NCBI GenBank assembly: GCA_028279215.1
Contig: JANQOF010000008.1
Location: 1-41,346 of the forward strand
Direction: 5' to 3'
From: Pirellulales bacterium
Lineage (GTDB): Bacteria > Planctomycetota > Planctomycetia > Pirellulales > Lacipirellulaceae
DNA length: 41,346 nt
Shown here: positions 18,359 through 27,997 of the stretch, one piece after another
Numbering within the stretch: the stretch's first letter is position 1
Layout of the letters: the number at the start of each line of letters is the position of its first letter
Notes under the pieces: generated by a model
Database searches by the model: none
Seen by the model: only the letters and a program-made list of their open reading frames with translations
What the model was told of the DNA's origin: nothing
Program-made: the position numbers and the translations under genes

Positions 18359-21064
18359 TCACGGCTGAGGACGATGGCGTTGTCTGCGTATGATTAGGCA
18401 TGTCACAGACAAGGCCGCTAGAGTTCCTGGCGGTTCTGGTACCGATAAGGCTGCAACGCTTGCGCCGGAGGCGCCGTAGTTGTTCTTCCAAACACCGTAG
18501 TCAGCCGCGTCCACGACTCCGGCGCTATCGCCTGATTCATCGCCGTTGCCGCTCAACGGGTTCGAGGACCCAAGGTTATCCCGCCATACGGTGTAATCTG
18601 CGACGCTAACCATCCCGTCAGCATTGAAGTCGCCGGGCAGACCCGGTGCAGAGACGTACGTCACAAGGCCAGTTGTCTCGATAGCGCCTTGGCCCGCGAT
18701 GTGGTACACGAAGGCCAGATCCTGAGTCGAACCAGGAACAAACGCGTTACCGAGCGAAATTTCCCCAGCAGCGTTGGTTATTACCGACGAGCCGGTCAAG
18801 AACGATTCGATGATCTCGGTGTCGTCGTTGTTATCGGCGGCTTCCCATCCAAGGCCATCGTTGTTGCCGGCGGGGAAGCCGGCGGCGCCAGCCAACCCGG
18901 TATATGCCCCGCTTGTTAGCGAGCCGCCGTCAAGTTCAACGTCGGAGCTGGTGATACGCAAGTAGTCGATGTCTATCGAGAGCGCCGCGTTGTTGTTCGC
19001 CAACCGGATTTCCCCAGAATCGGTCGACACGATGAGTGTGAGCGGTTCGGGAACTGGCGCATTCGAGGTTGTGATAGAGAAGTTGTCGATCGCTTCGACA
19101 ACGTTGCCTAGTGTTGAATCAGCATCACTATCTCCAACGGTGAAGCCGGCAAAGCCGCCGCTTGCGTACAATCCCGAGTTCACAACGCCAGCTGCGGACT
19201 CAGTCCGTAGCAGCGCTGGCGTGTCGGTGCCGGTGGCGCCCAGGTCAAACACACTGCCCACGATATCGAACTGATCCGGCAAGGCGGTTCGTGTGATTTC
19301 CATGGTCATGCGGTACCAGTTGCCAGTGGTAAGGTCAAATGCATCCGTACCTGGAGTGTCAGCAACAAGATTGGCGCCGGTTGTCGAATCAGAATTGCGG
19401 ATCGAAAGTCGCTTTGAATTTCCCGTGCGCAAAAGGATGGAGAGGCTGTCGACGGGAGGGGGGCTCCCGCCAACACCAACCTCACCAAGAGGGTTGACGA
19501 TCCCTAGCCGCGGCGTTGCCGCCGAAGTGACATCGTCTGCGAGGAATTCGTATTGGAGGGTAATGATATCAGCCGTGACCCTATCAGACGCGGTTCCGCC
19601 GTTTGGGGCATAGATGAAGAGTCCGTCACGGTCGTCGGCGCTCGACCCAGCACCGCCATCGTAGGTCAACGCCCCCGACCCTCCGACGCCACCAGTAGCG
19701 TTATGTCCAATGATCGGATCAAAGTCGGGGTCTCCCAAAGCGACGCCTAAGCCGTCGGTGATCAAGAAATCATCCTGGTCGGTGCTCATATCAAAATCGA
19801 CCGTCGCCGACGTAATCTGAGCATCTACTTGAGTTGGGGAGAGAAAAACACATGTCGCGATGAGTCCAGCGGCCGATACCACAGATAACCTTGTATTCGT
19901 GTTCATAGCGCTTTTGCGATAAGTGGAGCGGGGAAGAAAATCTTGCTGGGCGAGATCGACACGCGAATTCGCGATACGCCTTCTACGGTAAACGCCAGCG
20001 AATCCAACTAAGCTGAGCACCGCCAGCATGCTCGAGCTGGGCTCAGGAACCGCAAGCAACGTTGCGAGCGCTCCCGAGCCATTGGCGGCGTTGAAGATCG
20101 TTTGGAAGTGTAAGAAATCCGCCAAGTCGTTATCGCCATCGAAGTCTAAGTCGCCTTTGGCGTAGGCTCCCATCATGGTTTCTGAAGAAAGGTCCACACC
20201 TTGTCCGGACCGGAACGCCAACCAATCAGCGGCGTCAATGGTGCCACCACTGAAATCGAGGTCGGCCAATTCAAACTGGCCGCCCGAGCCATCGTGGATA
20301 ACAGCCGTGTCCGTTACGACGACTTCGTCCACTAGTCCGTCGTAGAGCCGAAACGTCCCGCCCGTCCCACGGTTGGCGCCAATCCGTAGATCTTCGATTG
20401 CAAACCCACTCCCCGCTGTGCCTGTCGACGAGATGGTCAGCTGCGATAGCTCGTCGCGCGTGAAAATTACGGCCGTGTTGGTTGCCCCAAAGAAAGAAAT
20501 CGACAGCTGTGTCCATTGGTCGGCGGGCACGTTGGCGCCTGGAATAACTTCAACGCCGGGGGGCGTGAAACGGGTGAAGGTTGTCGATCCGTCGCCGAGG
20601 CCACCATCAACGGTTGCCCCATTGTCGATCTGCCAATCGCCGATCCCACCACCGACAGGTGTCAGCGACGAAACAATGCCCCGCGAGCCCTGCCCATCGT
20701 TTGTGAACGCCGCGCTCGGCTTGACCCAAAGTGACAAGGAGAAGTCATCGCCTACGGCCTGATCGGGGAACTCGGCTCCTAGGAACTCGATGAACTCGCC
20801 TGTTCCGCTGTCGAATTGCGTGAAGTTTGCCGAACCAAGCCCGGCAGACACGCTGGGCACATCTGTGGATTGCGTGATATTCCCGAAGCCAGAGGCGCTT
20901 GTGATCACCCCATTCAATCCAGAGCCGCTGGTTTCTTCCGTGAGATCCAGACCGTTCTCAAAATCGAGTCGCAGCAACTCAGCCCCCGTTGCAATAGTCG
21001 CGAAGGTGGCGATCGTTGTTGCGACTACTGGGATTGCAAGACGACAACGAAGTGATGCACTCAT
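18359..21064 (-). CDS. Fused multi-module PEP-CTERM exoprotein with internal sorting and signal sequences
   Basis: A 901-residue ORF without internal stop. Module 1 (residues 1 to about 360): signal peptide ending in TGAELL, LamG-like domain, dockerin-like repeats ([27 protein letters not shown]), then [19 protein letters not shown] + RRRR at about 337-365, a complete PEP-CTERM signal. Module 2 begins at Met387 (19906) with a new signal-peptide-like stretch ([17 protein letters not shown], ending VDAQ), followed by a beta-rich domain paralogous to the 13772-14704 protein up to VPEP at about 670. Here, instead of a membrane segment, it runs into module 3, a beta domain with a dockerin pair and a final VPEP + RRQRHR end. 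First gene of the operon. A real fusion, a lost stop codon or independent starts are all possible; I could not find a strong ribosome-binding site at 19906. Confidence 0.85.
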   Translation of the reverse strand: MSASLRCRLAIPVVATTIATFATIATGAELLRLDFENGLDLTEETSGSGLNGVITSASGFGNITQSTDVPSVSAGLGSANFTQFDSGTGEFIEFLGAEFPDQAVGDDFSLSLWVKPSAAFTNDGQGSRGIVSSLTPVGGGIGDWQIDNGATVDGGLGDGSTTFTRFTPPGVEVIPGANVPADQWTQLSISFFGATNTAVIFTRDELSQLTISSTGTAGSGFAIEDLRIGANRGTGGTFRLYDGLVDEVVVTDTAVIHDGSGGQFELADLDFSGGTIDAADWLAFRSGQGVDLSSETMMGAYAKGDLDFDGDNDLADFLHFQTIFNAANGSGALATLLAVPEPSSSMLAVLSLVGFAGVYRRRRIANSRVDLAQQDFLPRSTYRKSAMNTNTRLSVVSAAGLIATCVFLSPTQVDAQITSATVDFDMSTDQDDFLITDGLGVALGDPDFDPIIGHNATGGVGGSGALTYDGGAGSSADDRDGLFIYAPNGGTASDRVTADIITLQYEFLADDVTSAATPRLGIVNPLGEVGVGGSPPPVDSLSILLRTGNSKRLSIRNSDSTTGANLVADTPGTDAFDLTTGNWYRMTMEITRTALPDQFDIVGSVFDLGATGTDTPALLRTESAAGVVNSGLYASGGFAGFTVGDSDADSTLGNVVEAIDNFSITTSNAPVPEPLTLIVSTDSGEIRLANNNAALSIDIDYLRITSSDVELDGGSLTSGAYTGLAGAAGFPAGNNDGLGWEAADNNDDTEIIESFLTGSSVITNAAGEISLGNAFVPGSTQDLAFVYHIAGQGAIETTGLVTYVSAPGLPGDFNADGMVSVADYTVWRDNLGSSNPLSGNGDESGDSAGVVDAADYGVWKNNYGASGASVAALSVPEPPGTLAALSVTCLIIRRQRHRPQP

Positions 21065-21703
21065 GAATACGAGATTCCTTGCTTGGAGTGGTTCGGATGG
21101 ATCCTGGTGCCCCATCGTTCATGAAACGGAGCCATGCGGCTGAAAATCGCAGCACGACCCTGCCCCGATTCTCTACAGCAACTTGGCCACGACTCCTGTG
21201 TCCCGGTAGTCACCAAGATGACATACTGTCGACGAGCCATAGTTTTCCCAAAATTCCTCTTCGGTTGAAGGCGATGCGCACTCAAAACCGGGTAGAGTGG
21301 TACAAGAACAGAAACTTAGGAGCATTGCTGCCCGACAAGTGGAGGCGGTACGGCATTGGTAGGAGCCGACTGGTCCTCTAGACGAGAACCCTCCACGGTG
21401 CCTTTTGCTGTACAAACTAAACCGAGAAAATCCTCAATTTCGTTGGTCAGCTCACTATTGAGGCGTTCGGGCCAGACTTCGGACCGCATCTGTCGATAGC
21501 CGTCACTCTCGGTGTTGATCGTCGAATTGCGGGTGCGGTCACGGCGCCACTCGCTCGAGGTGCCGCCAAGCATGCTGTGGCTGCATTATGGCGTTGGCCC
21601 AAAAAAAGAGGCAAGACGACCAGGATTCGATGTACAGCGAAGCGTGGTATCCAGGGTTTCTTGTGGTGTTACCTGCAGGTACCGCGAGTGCACACTACTG
21701 AAT
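21065..21703. other. Divergent control region between PEP-CTERM operon and sigma gene
   Basis: These 639 bases separate two divergent operons and should hold both promoters. I see no clear consensus. A minus-strand frame at 21316-21573 (85 residues) is polar, matches nothing I know and lacks a ribosome-binding site, so I do not call it. The size is generous for a simple divergent promoter. Confidence 0.4.
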
Positions 21704-21745
21704 ATGAGCGTAGACCAGCAATATATGAACGTAGACCAGCAATTG
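21704..21745 (+). repeat. Tandem 21-base duplication of the sigma gene start
   Basis: The units at 21704-21724 and 21725-21745 differ at only a few bases and each begins with ATG, encoding MSVDQQY and MNVDQQL. Either ATG could serve as start codon; neither has a strong ribosome-binding site. Confidence 0.85.
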
Positions 21746-22246
21746 ACCCAGACGCTCATCCGAGAGCGACCAACGATTATGGCCTATGCCCAGAGCATCG
21801 TTACCGACTGGGACTTAGCCGAGGATGTCTACCAGAACGCGGCAATAGTGGCGTTGCGCAAATCAGACCAGCTGAAGAGTCAGGACGGTATTCTCTGGTG
21901 GATCCTCAAGATCGCGCGTTACGAGGCGCTCAAAGCCGTTGAAGCACGCAGTAAGCGGAAGCCAATCTTTGGTAGCGAGATGATCGACGTCTTGGACAGC
22001 GAGTGGAAGGACTACTTGGCAAGTGACCGCTCTAGCCTTGTAAGCCAGGCTCTTGAACACTGCATAAAGAAGTTGAGTGCAAGAAATCAAGAGTTAGTTC
22101 GGCTGCGTTACTCGGAAGGTTTGTCGGGCGAGTCGCTCGCCAACGCATTAGGAAAGTCGTTGAACACTTGCTATGTCGCGTTGTCCAGGGTTCATAAACA
22201 GCTGCGTACTTGTATTCAGACGCGACTTGCGAGGACCAGCAGGTGA
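21704..22246 (+). CDS. Sigma-70 family (ECF-like) sigma factor
   Basis: A 180-residue sigma factor of the short type common in Rhodopirellula and Verrucomicrobia. Region 2 (about residues 25-80) includes AYAQSIVTDWDLAEDVYQNA and the ILWWILKIARYEALKA helix; region 4 (about 120-175) reads LSARNQELVRLRYSEGLSGE followed by a helix-turn-helix with LNTCYVALSRVHKQLR. It is followed 179 bases later by a FecR-type membrane protein, probably its regulator, and faces the PEP-CTERM/sulfatase operon. The first 14 codons arise from a duplicated 21-base unit, giving two consecutive possible ATG starts (21704 and 21725). Longer upstream frame (from 21512) looks non-coding. Confidence 0.9.
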   Translation: MSVDQQYMNVDQQLTQTLIRERPTIMAYAQSIVTDWDLAEDVYQNAAIVALRKSDQLKSQDGILWWILKIARYEALKAVEARSKRKPIFGSEMIDVLDSEWKDYLASDRSSLVSQALEHCIKKLSARNQELVRLRYSEGLSGESLANALGKSLNTCYVALSRVHKQLRTCIQTRLARTSR

Positions 22247-22425
22247 ACGATTGGGGTGAAGGGCTTTTGACGGCAGGACGTCCTGCTGGTGGCAAGTCGA
22301 GATGAGCCTTCGAAACGATGGCCTACTCGCCACCTCTACAAGCTTAGTGAAAGGCGGTGACTCACTTGCATTTTTGAGTCAAGGTTTACAACGGTAATGC
22401 ATGAACTTGTGAAGGGTCGGTTGAA

Positions 22426-24078
22426 TTGATTCCGCGCAGTCACTTAGATATTAATCTGCTCGTCGATGCAAGCTTGCTTCGCACTCCCTCGGGTGACGAA
22501 GTGCAGAAGCTTGAGGCGGTCCTGCGTGAAGATGCTGACGCAAGGCAGCAATACCTTCTCGCGTGTCATGTCGAAGGCCTGCTTAGAGCTCGCGGAGCTA
22601 AGTCGGCGCCGGGCACGGCTTCCCTGATTCCGCCAGAACGGTCTTTCTGGCAGAGGAGCCTTCCACTGCTAGCCGTCGCCGCAGGCTTGCTGATCGTTGT
22701 AACTGCCGCCAAGTTTCTGTTGGTGGTAGGACCACAGCCCCAAGTAGTTCTAGCGTCTCGAGAAGCTACTGCTCCAGTTGCAATTGTCGCTACGTTAGGG
22801 AATTCGGAAGCTTGTCATTGGGAAGGGGAGGGGGAGGCGCTTACGAGTGGCCGCCACTTTGTTACCGGCTCGGCGCTGAAATTGTTGTCAGGTGTCGCCC
22901 AGCTGACATTTGAAACAGGCGCTGTCCTTGTTATGCAGGGGCCGTGCCAGTTGATTCTCGAAGAAAACGCCATCAAGCTCCATGAGGGGCGTGTTTCTGC
23001 CGTTGTACCCCGGCTTGCATCAGGGTTTTCCGTAACTACGCCTACATCGGAAGTGATCGATCTCGGAACAGAGTTCGGCGTGAATGTCGATTCGTCGGGT
23101 AGTACGCAGGTGCATGTCTTTTCTGGTGAGGTCGTCGCCCACGCACGCAACGAGCAGGGCCAAACGGTGGGGAGCCCTCTGTTTGTCACAACGGACAACG
23201 CCATTCACTTCCGGCCTGGGACGGATGCCGCCGAGCGTTTTGAAGCCGATGAAGCGGCGTTTGTTAGATGGCTCAAGAACCGCAAGGATCCTTTGATCGA
23301 TTTCACGCCTCCAGTGGAAGGCCGACTGCTGCTTTGGCTCAGCAACGGTCACTGGGTTTTGGACGAAGAGCAACGAGTGAATGTTTGGAGGGATACATTA
23401 TCGTCATGTAACCGAGTTGCTGAAGATGCCCTGCAAGCCGATCCAGGTGCTCGCCCCCGAGTTATCCGAAATGCAATTGGCGAATGGCCAGCCGTCCGCT
23501 TCGATGGTCAGAACGACTGTCTAATTACTACGCCTATGGCGTCTGGCGATAGCCAAACGATCGCAATGGTCGCCACTGTCGATAGCCGATCGCATCGACT
23601 CGCACAAATTCTGAACTATAACGGACCGCCTCAGCTTGCCACCTGGGAAGAGCAACATCCGAACATTCTTCAAATTGTTGCAAAGGTCAATCAGCAGCAA
23701 CGGGTTCGCATTCTGCCGTTCGCTTACGTGGGGATTCTGTCTGACAGACGGGTCAAGGTGGGAGCGATCCGTCCAGATCCTGTGCGCTCTCCAGAGCCCG
23801 ACGAACCCTTTGTGCTTACCTACCTCTACGACCATGTAGCCAATCATGCTGAACTGTGGATGAATAATCGGTCAGTGGGTGTTAATACAGCCCCGTCCGC
23901 TATTGCGGTTACCTCAAGAAAAGTTGTCGGCCGGCACGGCGGGTTTGCCCATCACTTCTGTGGAGATATAGCTGAAATCATGATCTTCGACGAGGGGCTG
24001 GAGCGAAGTAAGATCAACGAGCTCAATCAAGAACTCGGCGCCAAGTACGGCATCTCTGTGCACACCTCATCGCAGTAG
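22426..24078 (+). CDS. FecR-domain membrane protein with LamG-like C-terminus
   Basis: A 550-residue protein with a cytoplasmic N-terminal region of about 75 residues (helical, EVQKLEAVLREDADARQQYL, typical of the anti-sigma-like part of planctomycete FecR proteins), a membrane segment at about 79-101, a FecR domain (about 125-245, with VIDLGTEFGVNV and VHVFSGEV), and a concanavalin/LamG-like domain from about 300 to 540 that could bind glycan. It directly follows the sigma factor and is probably its membrane-bound regulator, sensing a substrate outside. The start is a TTG at 22426; a weak AAGGG lies upstream and no better in-frame start is available. The order sigma factor, FecR protein, glycosidase, sulfatases resembles a glycan-utilisation locus. 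Confidence 0.88.
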   Translation: MIPRSHLDINLLVDASLLRTPSGDEVQKLEAVLREDADARQQYLLACHVEGLLRARGAKSAPGTASLIPPERSFWQRSLPLLAVAAGLLIVVTAAKFLLVVGPQPQVVLASREATAPVAIVATLGNSEACHWEGEGEALTSGRHFVTGSALKLLSGVAQLTFETGAVLVMQGPCQLILEENAIKLHEGRVSAVVPRLASGFSVTTPTSEVIDLGTEFGVNVDSSGSTQVHVFSGEVVAHARNEQGQTVGSPLFVTTDNAIHFRPGTDAAERFEADEAAFVRWLKNRKDPLIDFTPPVEGRLLLWLSNGHWVLDEEQRVNVWRDTLSSCNRVAEDALQADPGARPRVIRNAIGEWPAVRFDGQNDCLITTPMASGDSQTIAMVATVDSRSHRLAQILNYNGPPQLATWEEQHPNILQIVAKVNQQQRVRILPFAYVGILSDRRVKVGAIRPDPVRSPEPDEPFVLTYLYDHVANHAELWMNNRSVGVNTAPSAIAVTSRKVVGRHGGFAHHFCGDIAEIMIFDEGLERSKINELNQELGAKYGISVHTSSQ

Positions 24079-24219
24079 CCATACGTTAATGAAGCAGCCT
24101 GCCGGCTAGTTCTTGTTTCGCCTTTCAGTAAACACCACTACAAGGCTCCACGCATCCTTGCTGCCTAGGCAGGCGGATTTTCCACGCCTGTAGGGTTGCT
24201 TAGCGCTATCTTAATCAAT

Positions 24220-26334
24220 ATGAAAAACCAAACGAGAAGACACCCGAGCGTCTTTTTCCAAACTTCTCTAGTGGATGCATGGCTATTTGTTTGCTGCGGT
24301 TCAGCCATTGGCTTGGTGACTTGTGCGGAGGGCATTGCAGCGACCGCGACACCCTCGGCCTTTCACGAAAAGGCATCTTTTCATCAGGCGTCTATGGTCT
24401 TCGACGGTGAAACGCTCACGGTAGATACCGGCATCGTTCGTCGTGTCTGGGATGTAACGCCACACGGCCTGATAACGGTTGGGTTGCAGCGCAATCATTC
24501 TGACTTCATGAAAGTACGTCAGCCGCCTGCTTCAGGATGCGACTGGGATCTTGGCGACATTGGGCCGGGAGAGCTCACCTCTCTGCAAGCCTATCGTGAC
24601 GACGATGAACGCTTTACGAGCGAGCACCTTAGAGTCGCGGCAGAGTTTGTATACCCCACAGCGCGAATCAAGTTGCGGTACGTCGTTTGGGTTTATCCGG
24701 GCGCCCAGGGCCTTCGTACACAACTCCAGATACAGGCCATGCCCGGCTACGACCACGCTCTGGTGGACCTAACCCCTCAAATCGTTGAGTCGGTGGATCT
24801 AACAATCGGTCGGCAAGAATATTGTGCCTTCGGCCTGATGCAGGGAATAAGAACTAACTCGAACACATGCATCCTCGAGGAGCAAACGATTACAGAGAGT
24901 GATGCGCTAGTTGATTGGGCAAACGGCGTAATCCTCCAAGGCAATCGTTACGGCGTTATCCTTGTTAAGGAGTCAAACAAACATATCGCTATTAGAAAGC
25001 GTCGAGAAGTTGAAACAGGAGCATTCTTGCTTGATGACAGTCAGGTGGCGGTCACTGGAACCGGCTTGAAGGCTGCGGACATCAATCAAGATGACTATCT
25101 AGACTGTTGGGCTACCTGGCTTATCCTCTACGAGGCGGGCCCGATCAACGGAAACTTAGCGCTCAAGCAGTTCGATCGGCTCCGCTATCCGATCGATCCC
25201 GAGCGAGACATCTATCTCATGGCAAACACCTGGGGCAGTGAGGACAGGCGGCCGCCTTGTCTGCATGCGGCTCGTGAAGAAAACGTGCTCGAAGAACTGG
25301 AGTCCGTTGCTGACTTGGGAATTGACGTCTTGCAAATTGATGACGGATGGCAGACTCCAAAATGGACGCCCGCGGTATCGGCGGCCCAGGTTCAGCGTGG
25401 GGGCGGCGCGGTAAGAGCATTCGGTGATTATCCCGTCTATCCCGAAGGTTGGTCACGGACGCGTGATAAAGCAAAGCAGTTAGGAGTAACGCTGGGGCTG
25501 TGGGCCGCCTGGACTGCGCCATTAGGGTCACTCCAGGACAACTATGACCAAGCGGATTTTAAGTACTTCAAGCTTGACTTTGCTGATCTCAGTAGCAAGA
25601 AGCGGTACGACGGCCTCGTAGGCAAAGCCCGAGAACTAATAAAACACTCTGATTACACCGCTCGCGTGAATTGGGATGTCACAGAGACCGCAACGAGAAT
25701 GGGCTACTTCAGTGGACGAGAATATGGAAATGTTTACCTTGCAAATCGTAAAACACGTACAGAACGGAACGACGTTCTCTATGTCCCGCACAAGGTCTTG
25801 AATGACGCCTGGAATCTCTCGAAGTATGTAAACTTGAACAAGTTTCAAGTGCCAATACAAAACGTTGAGAATGTGCTGCAAGACGCCCCAACCGATGCTG
25901 CACTGCACAGCCACGACTACGCAGTTGGCATCGCGCTGATGTCTAGCCCCGTTTTTTTCCAGGAGACTCGCTACTACAAGCCTTCCGCTCGCCAGCGCAT
26001 CCGCACAATCCTTGCGACCTACAAGCAGCATCGCCATGAGATGTTTAAGGGCTACGTATTCCCGGTGGGAGACGCGCCCAACAACATGAATTGGACCGGC
26101 TTCCAGAATTACAATCCAGACGACGGCTGCGGGTACTTCACGATCTTCCGAGAAAGATTGAATAAGTCGAAGTCTCGTGCGTTGAGCTTGCACTTTATTG
26201 ATGCGCCAAGCTTGCGTGTTACCAACTTGCTGACGAGCAAGGTTGTCCAGATACCAGTTAAGTCAGGCTGTGAGATCGAATTGGAAATTCCGGACGCGCC
26301 TGGTTTCCTCTTCATGCGTTATGAGCCTCTCTGA
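24220..26334 (+). CDS. Secreted GH36-like (clan GH-D) alpha-glycosidase
   Basis: A 704-residue secreted protein of the alpha-galactosidase superfamily. After a signal peptide of about 40 residues there is an N-terminal beta domain, then a TIM barrel with YLMANTWGSED, GIDVLQIDDGWQ and YFKLDFADL; the Asp of the last is the expected nucleophile. A later NWDVTETATRMGYF and HDYAVGIALMSSP follow, and the C-terminus has a beta domain. This pattern points to GH36 or a related clan-D family, acting on alpha-galactoside or similar links; I cannot name the exact substrate. The ATG at 24220 is preferred over one at 24196. It stands between the FecR gene and two sulfatases, consistent with combined desulfation and hydrolysis of a sulfated polysaccharide. 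Confidence 0.82.
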   Translation: MKNQTRRHPSVFFQTSLVDAWLFVCCGSAIGLVTCAEGIAATATPSAFHEKASFHQASMVFDGETLTVDTGIVRRVWDVTPHGLITVGLQRNHSDFMKVRQPPASGCDWDLGDIGPGELTSLQAYRDDDERFTSEHLRVAAEFVYPTARIKLRYVVWVYPGAQGLRTQLQIQAMPGYDHALVDLTPQIVESVDLTIGRQEYCAFGLMQGIRTNSNTCILEEQTITESDALVDWANGVILQGNRYGVILVKESNKHIAIRKRREVETGAFLLDDSQVAVTGTGLKAADINQDDYLDCWATWLILYEAGPINGNLALKQFDRLRYPIDPERDIYLMANTWGSEDRRPPCLHAAREENVLEELESVADLGIDVLQIDDGWQTPKWTPAVSAAQVQRGGGAVRAFGDYPVYPEGWSRTRDKAKQLGVTLGLWAAWTAPLGSLQDNYDQADFKYFKLDFADLSSKKRYDGLVGKARELIKHSDYTARVNWDVTETATRMGYFSGREYGNVYLANRKTRTERNDVLYVPHKVLNDAWNLSKYVNLNKFQVPIQNVENVLQDAPTDAALHSHDYAVGIALMSSPVFFQETRYYKPSARQRIRTILATYKQHRHEMFKGYVFPVGDAPNNMNWTGFQNYNPDDGCGYFTIFRERLNKSKSRALSLHFIDAPSLRVTNLLTSKVVQIPVKSGCEIELEIPDAPGFLFMRYEPL

Positions 26335-26414
26335 GCTTGTCTTGTGGGTTGGCTGGGCGACGAGGCCGCCTTTGCAGCGAGAGACTGTGCACATTTACTA
26401 CTCCAGGAATCGCC

Positions 26415-27890
26415 ATGCCTTGCAGCGCAACAAAGTTTTGGATTGCCCTACTGTTTCTATGGAACTGCGTACCTTGCCTGCCAGTTCCTGCAGTAGCTGC
26501 ACAGCGAACCAACATTCTTTTTATCTTTGTCGATGACATGGGCCCCGGAGCATTGTCTTGCTACGGGAATCAAGATGTTGGCACGCCGCATATGGACTCT
26601 CTGTCAGAGGATGGGATGCGGTTCACCAAGGCTTATGCATGTTCGCAGTGCTCCCCATCTCGCGCGGCTTTTTTGACTGGGCAGTACGGTCCTAGGAGCG
26701 GCATGACGAAAGTGATCAATAGCCGTTCTTGGCCGCACGCGCCGATGCTGACTCCAACAGCTTTGAAGTCTATCCCGCCTGAGGTTCCAACGATTGCAGA
26801 CGTGCTCAAGAAAGCAGGCTACGTGACGGGGCTGTCTGGAAAGTGGCATGTTGCTGGGCCATATGATACCAGTCAAAACGGACGGCAAACTTTTGACTTC
26901 AGCGAATATGGCTTCGACTACGCGGGGCGGATGCAGCAAGAAGCCAAAAGTGCTCACTGTGTCACGGGGATAACGGACGATGCGATATCCTTCATGAAGG
27001 AGAATCGAGACAAGGTATGGTTTTTCTTTGCCTCGCACAAGACAACCCATACCCCCCTCAATGCTCCAAGTAGCTTGGTTAACAAGCATCTCAAGCGAGG
27101 GTACCCCAGATCGACGACACGCTGGGGTGACTTCGAGCAACGCCCAACAGCCGATTATCTTGCGATGCTGGAGCATCTTGACAACAACGTTGGGCGAATG
27201 CTGGAGACGCTCGAATCGTTAGGCATCGCTGACGATACCCTGGTGCTGCTTATGGGAGATAATGGGACGCTTGATCGTGTGGCTTCTTCGACTCCACTCA
27301 GGGGCGGGAAGGGAATGCCCTACGAAGGGGGGGTGCGTGTGCCACTGCTGATGAGGCTTCCAGGAGTCATCTCACCTGGCCAACCGTGCTCTTCACTTGC
27401 GCACATCATCGATTTGTATCCCACGTTCGCGTCGATAGCTGGAGCGTCCCTGCCAGTTGATCACGTGATAGATGGCGTATCACTTGTTTCAGCGATGTCA
27501 GGCGGATCTTTGCCACGTGACACACTTTATTGGCACATGCCACACTATGTTCCCATGTACGCCCGCACCCCTTGCTCGGTCATACGAAGTGGCGATTGGA
27601 AGCTGATTCATTACTACGGCGACACATTTGATACGTCCGGTTTTACACCGCGGAATCGAAAGCCCGCCGGAAAACTGCTCGTCGGCTCGCGAACCGAGTT
27701 GTACAACTTGACCAATGACCCCAGTGAAAATACCAACCTGATCGACCAGCATCCTGGCAAACGCGATGAACTATTCGCTAAGCTTCAAGATTGGCTTGAT
27801 ACGACATCGGCCAAACTGCCTGAGCCAAACCCCGACGTAGCAAGTGACTCGACGAAGTGGCTCTACGAAGCGCCTAACCGATTGCGCTAG
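26415..27890 (+). CDS. Secreted type I sulfatase
   Basis: A 491-residue sulfatase with a signal peptide (FWIALLFLWNCVPCLPVPAVAA), metal-binding aspartates in FVDDMG, the formylglycine motif CSPSR with Cys79, a GKWHVAG segment containing the active-site Lys and His, KTTHTPL, and MGDNGT metal ligands. There is no dockerin or PEP-CTERM, unlike the 14781-16802 sulfatase, so it is probably periplasmic or soluble. The frame is open from 26337 but the start at 26415 has AGGA at suitable spacing and directly precedes the signal peptide. It follows the glycosidase by 80 bases and precedes another sulfatase; the three are likely co-transcribed. Confidence 0.93.
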   Translation: MPCSATKFWIALLFLWNCVPCLPVPAVAAQRTNILFIFVDDMGPGALSCYGNQDVGTPHMDSLSEDGMRFTKAYACSQCSPSRAAFLTGQYGPRSGMTKVINSRSWPHAPMLTPTALKSIPPEVPTIADVLKKAGYVTGLSGKWHVAGPYDTSQNGRQTFDFSEYGFDYAGRMQQEAKSAHCVTGITDDAISFMKENRDKVWFFFASHKTTHTPLNAPSSLVNKHLKRGYPRSTTRWGDFEQRPTADYLAMLEHLDNNVGRMLETLESLGIADDTLVLLMGDNGTLDRVASSTPLRGGKGMPYEGGVRVPLLMRLPGVISPGQPCSSLAHIIDLYPTFASIAGASLPVDHVIDGVSLVSAMSGGSLPRDTLYWHMPHYVPMYARTPCSVIRSGDWKLIHYYGDTFDTSGFTPRNRKPAGKLLVGSRTELYNLTNDPSENTNLIDQHPGKRDELFAKLQDWLDTTSAKLPEPNPDVASDSTKWLYEAPNRLR

Positions 27891-27997
27891 TGGGTACTGG
27901 TCTTATGCGACTAAGTCTGACAACCCAATGGATGAGCATTCAGTCTAGCAGCGATTGCATACTTGATGTTCCAGCCTTTCTCTTCCGCGACCTTTGT

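Noticed and set aside
21316-21573. 85-residue minus-strand frame in the divergent control region
   Set aside because: Polar sequence with no recognisable motif or start site; lies where promoters are expected.
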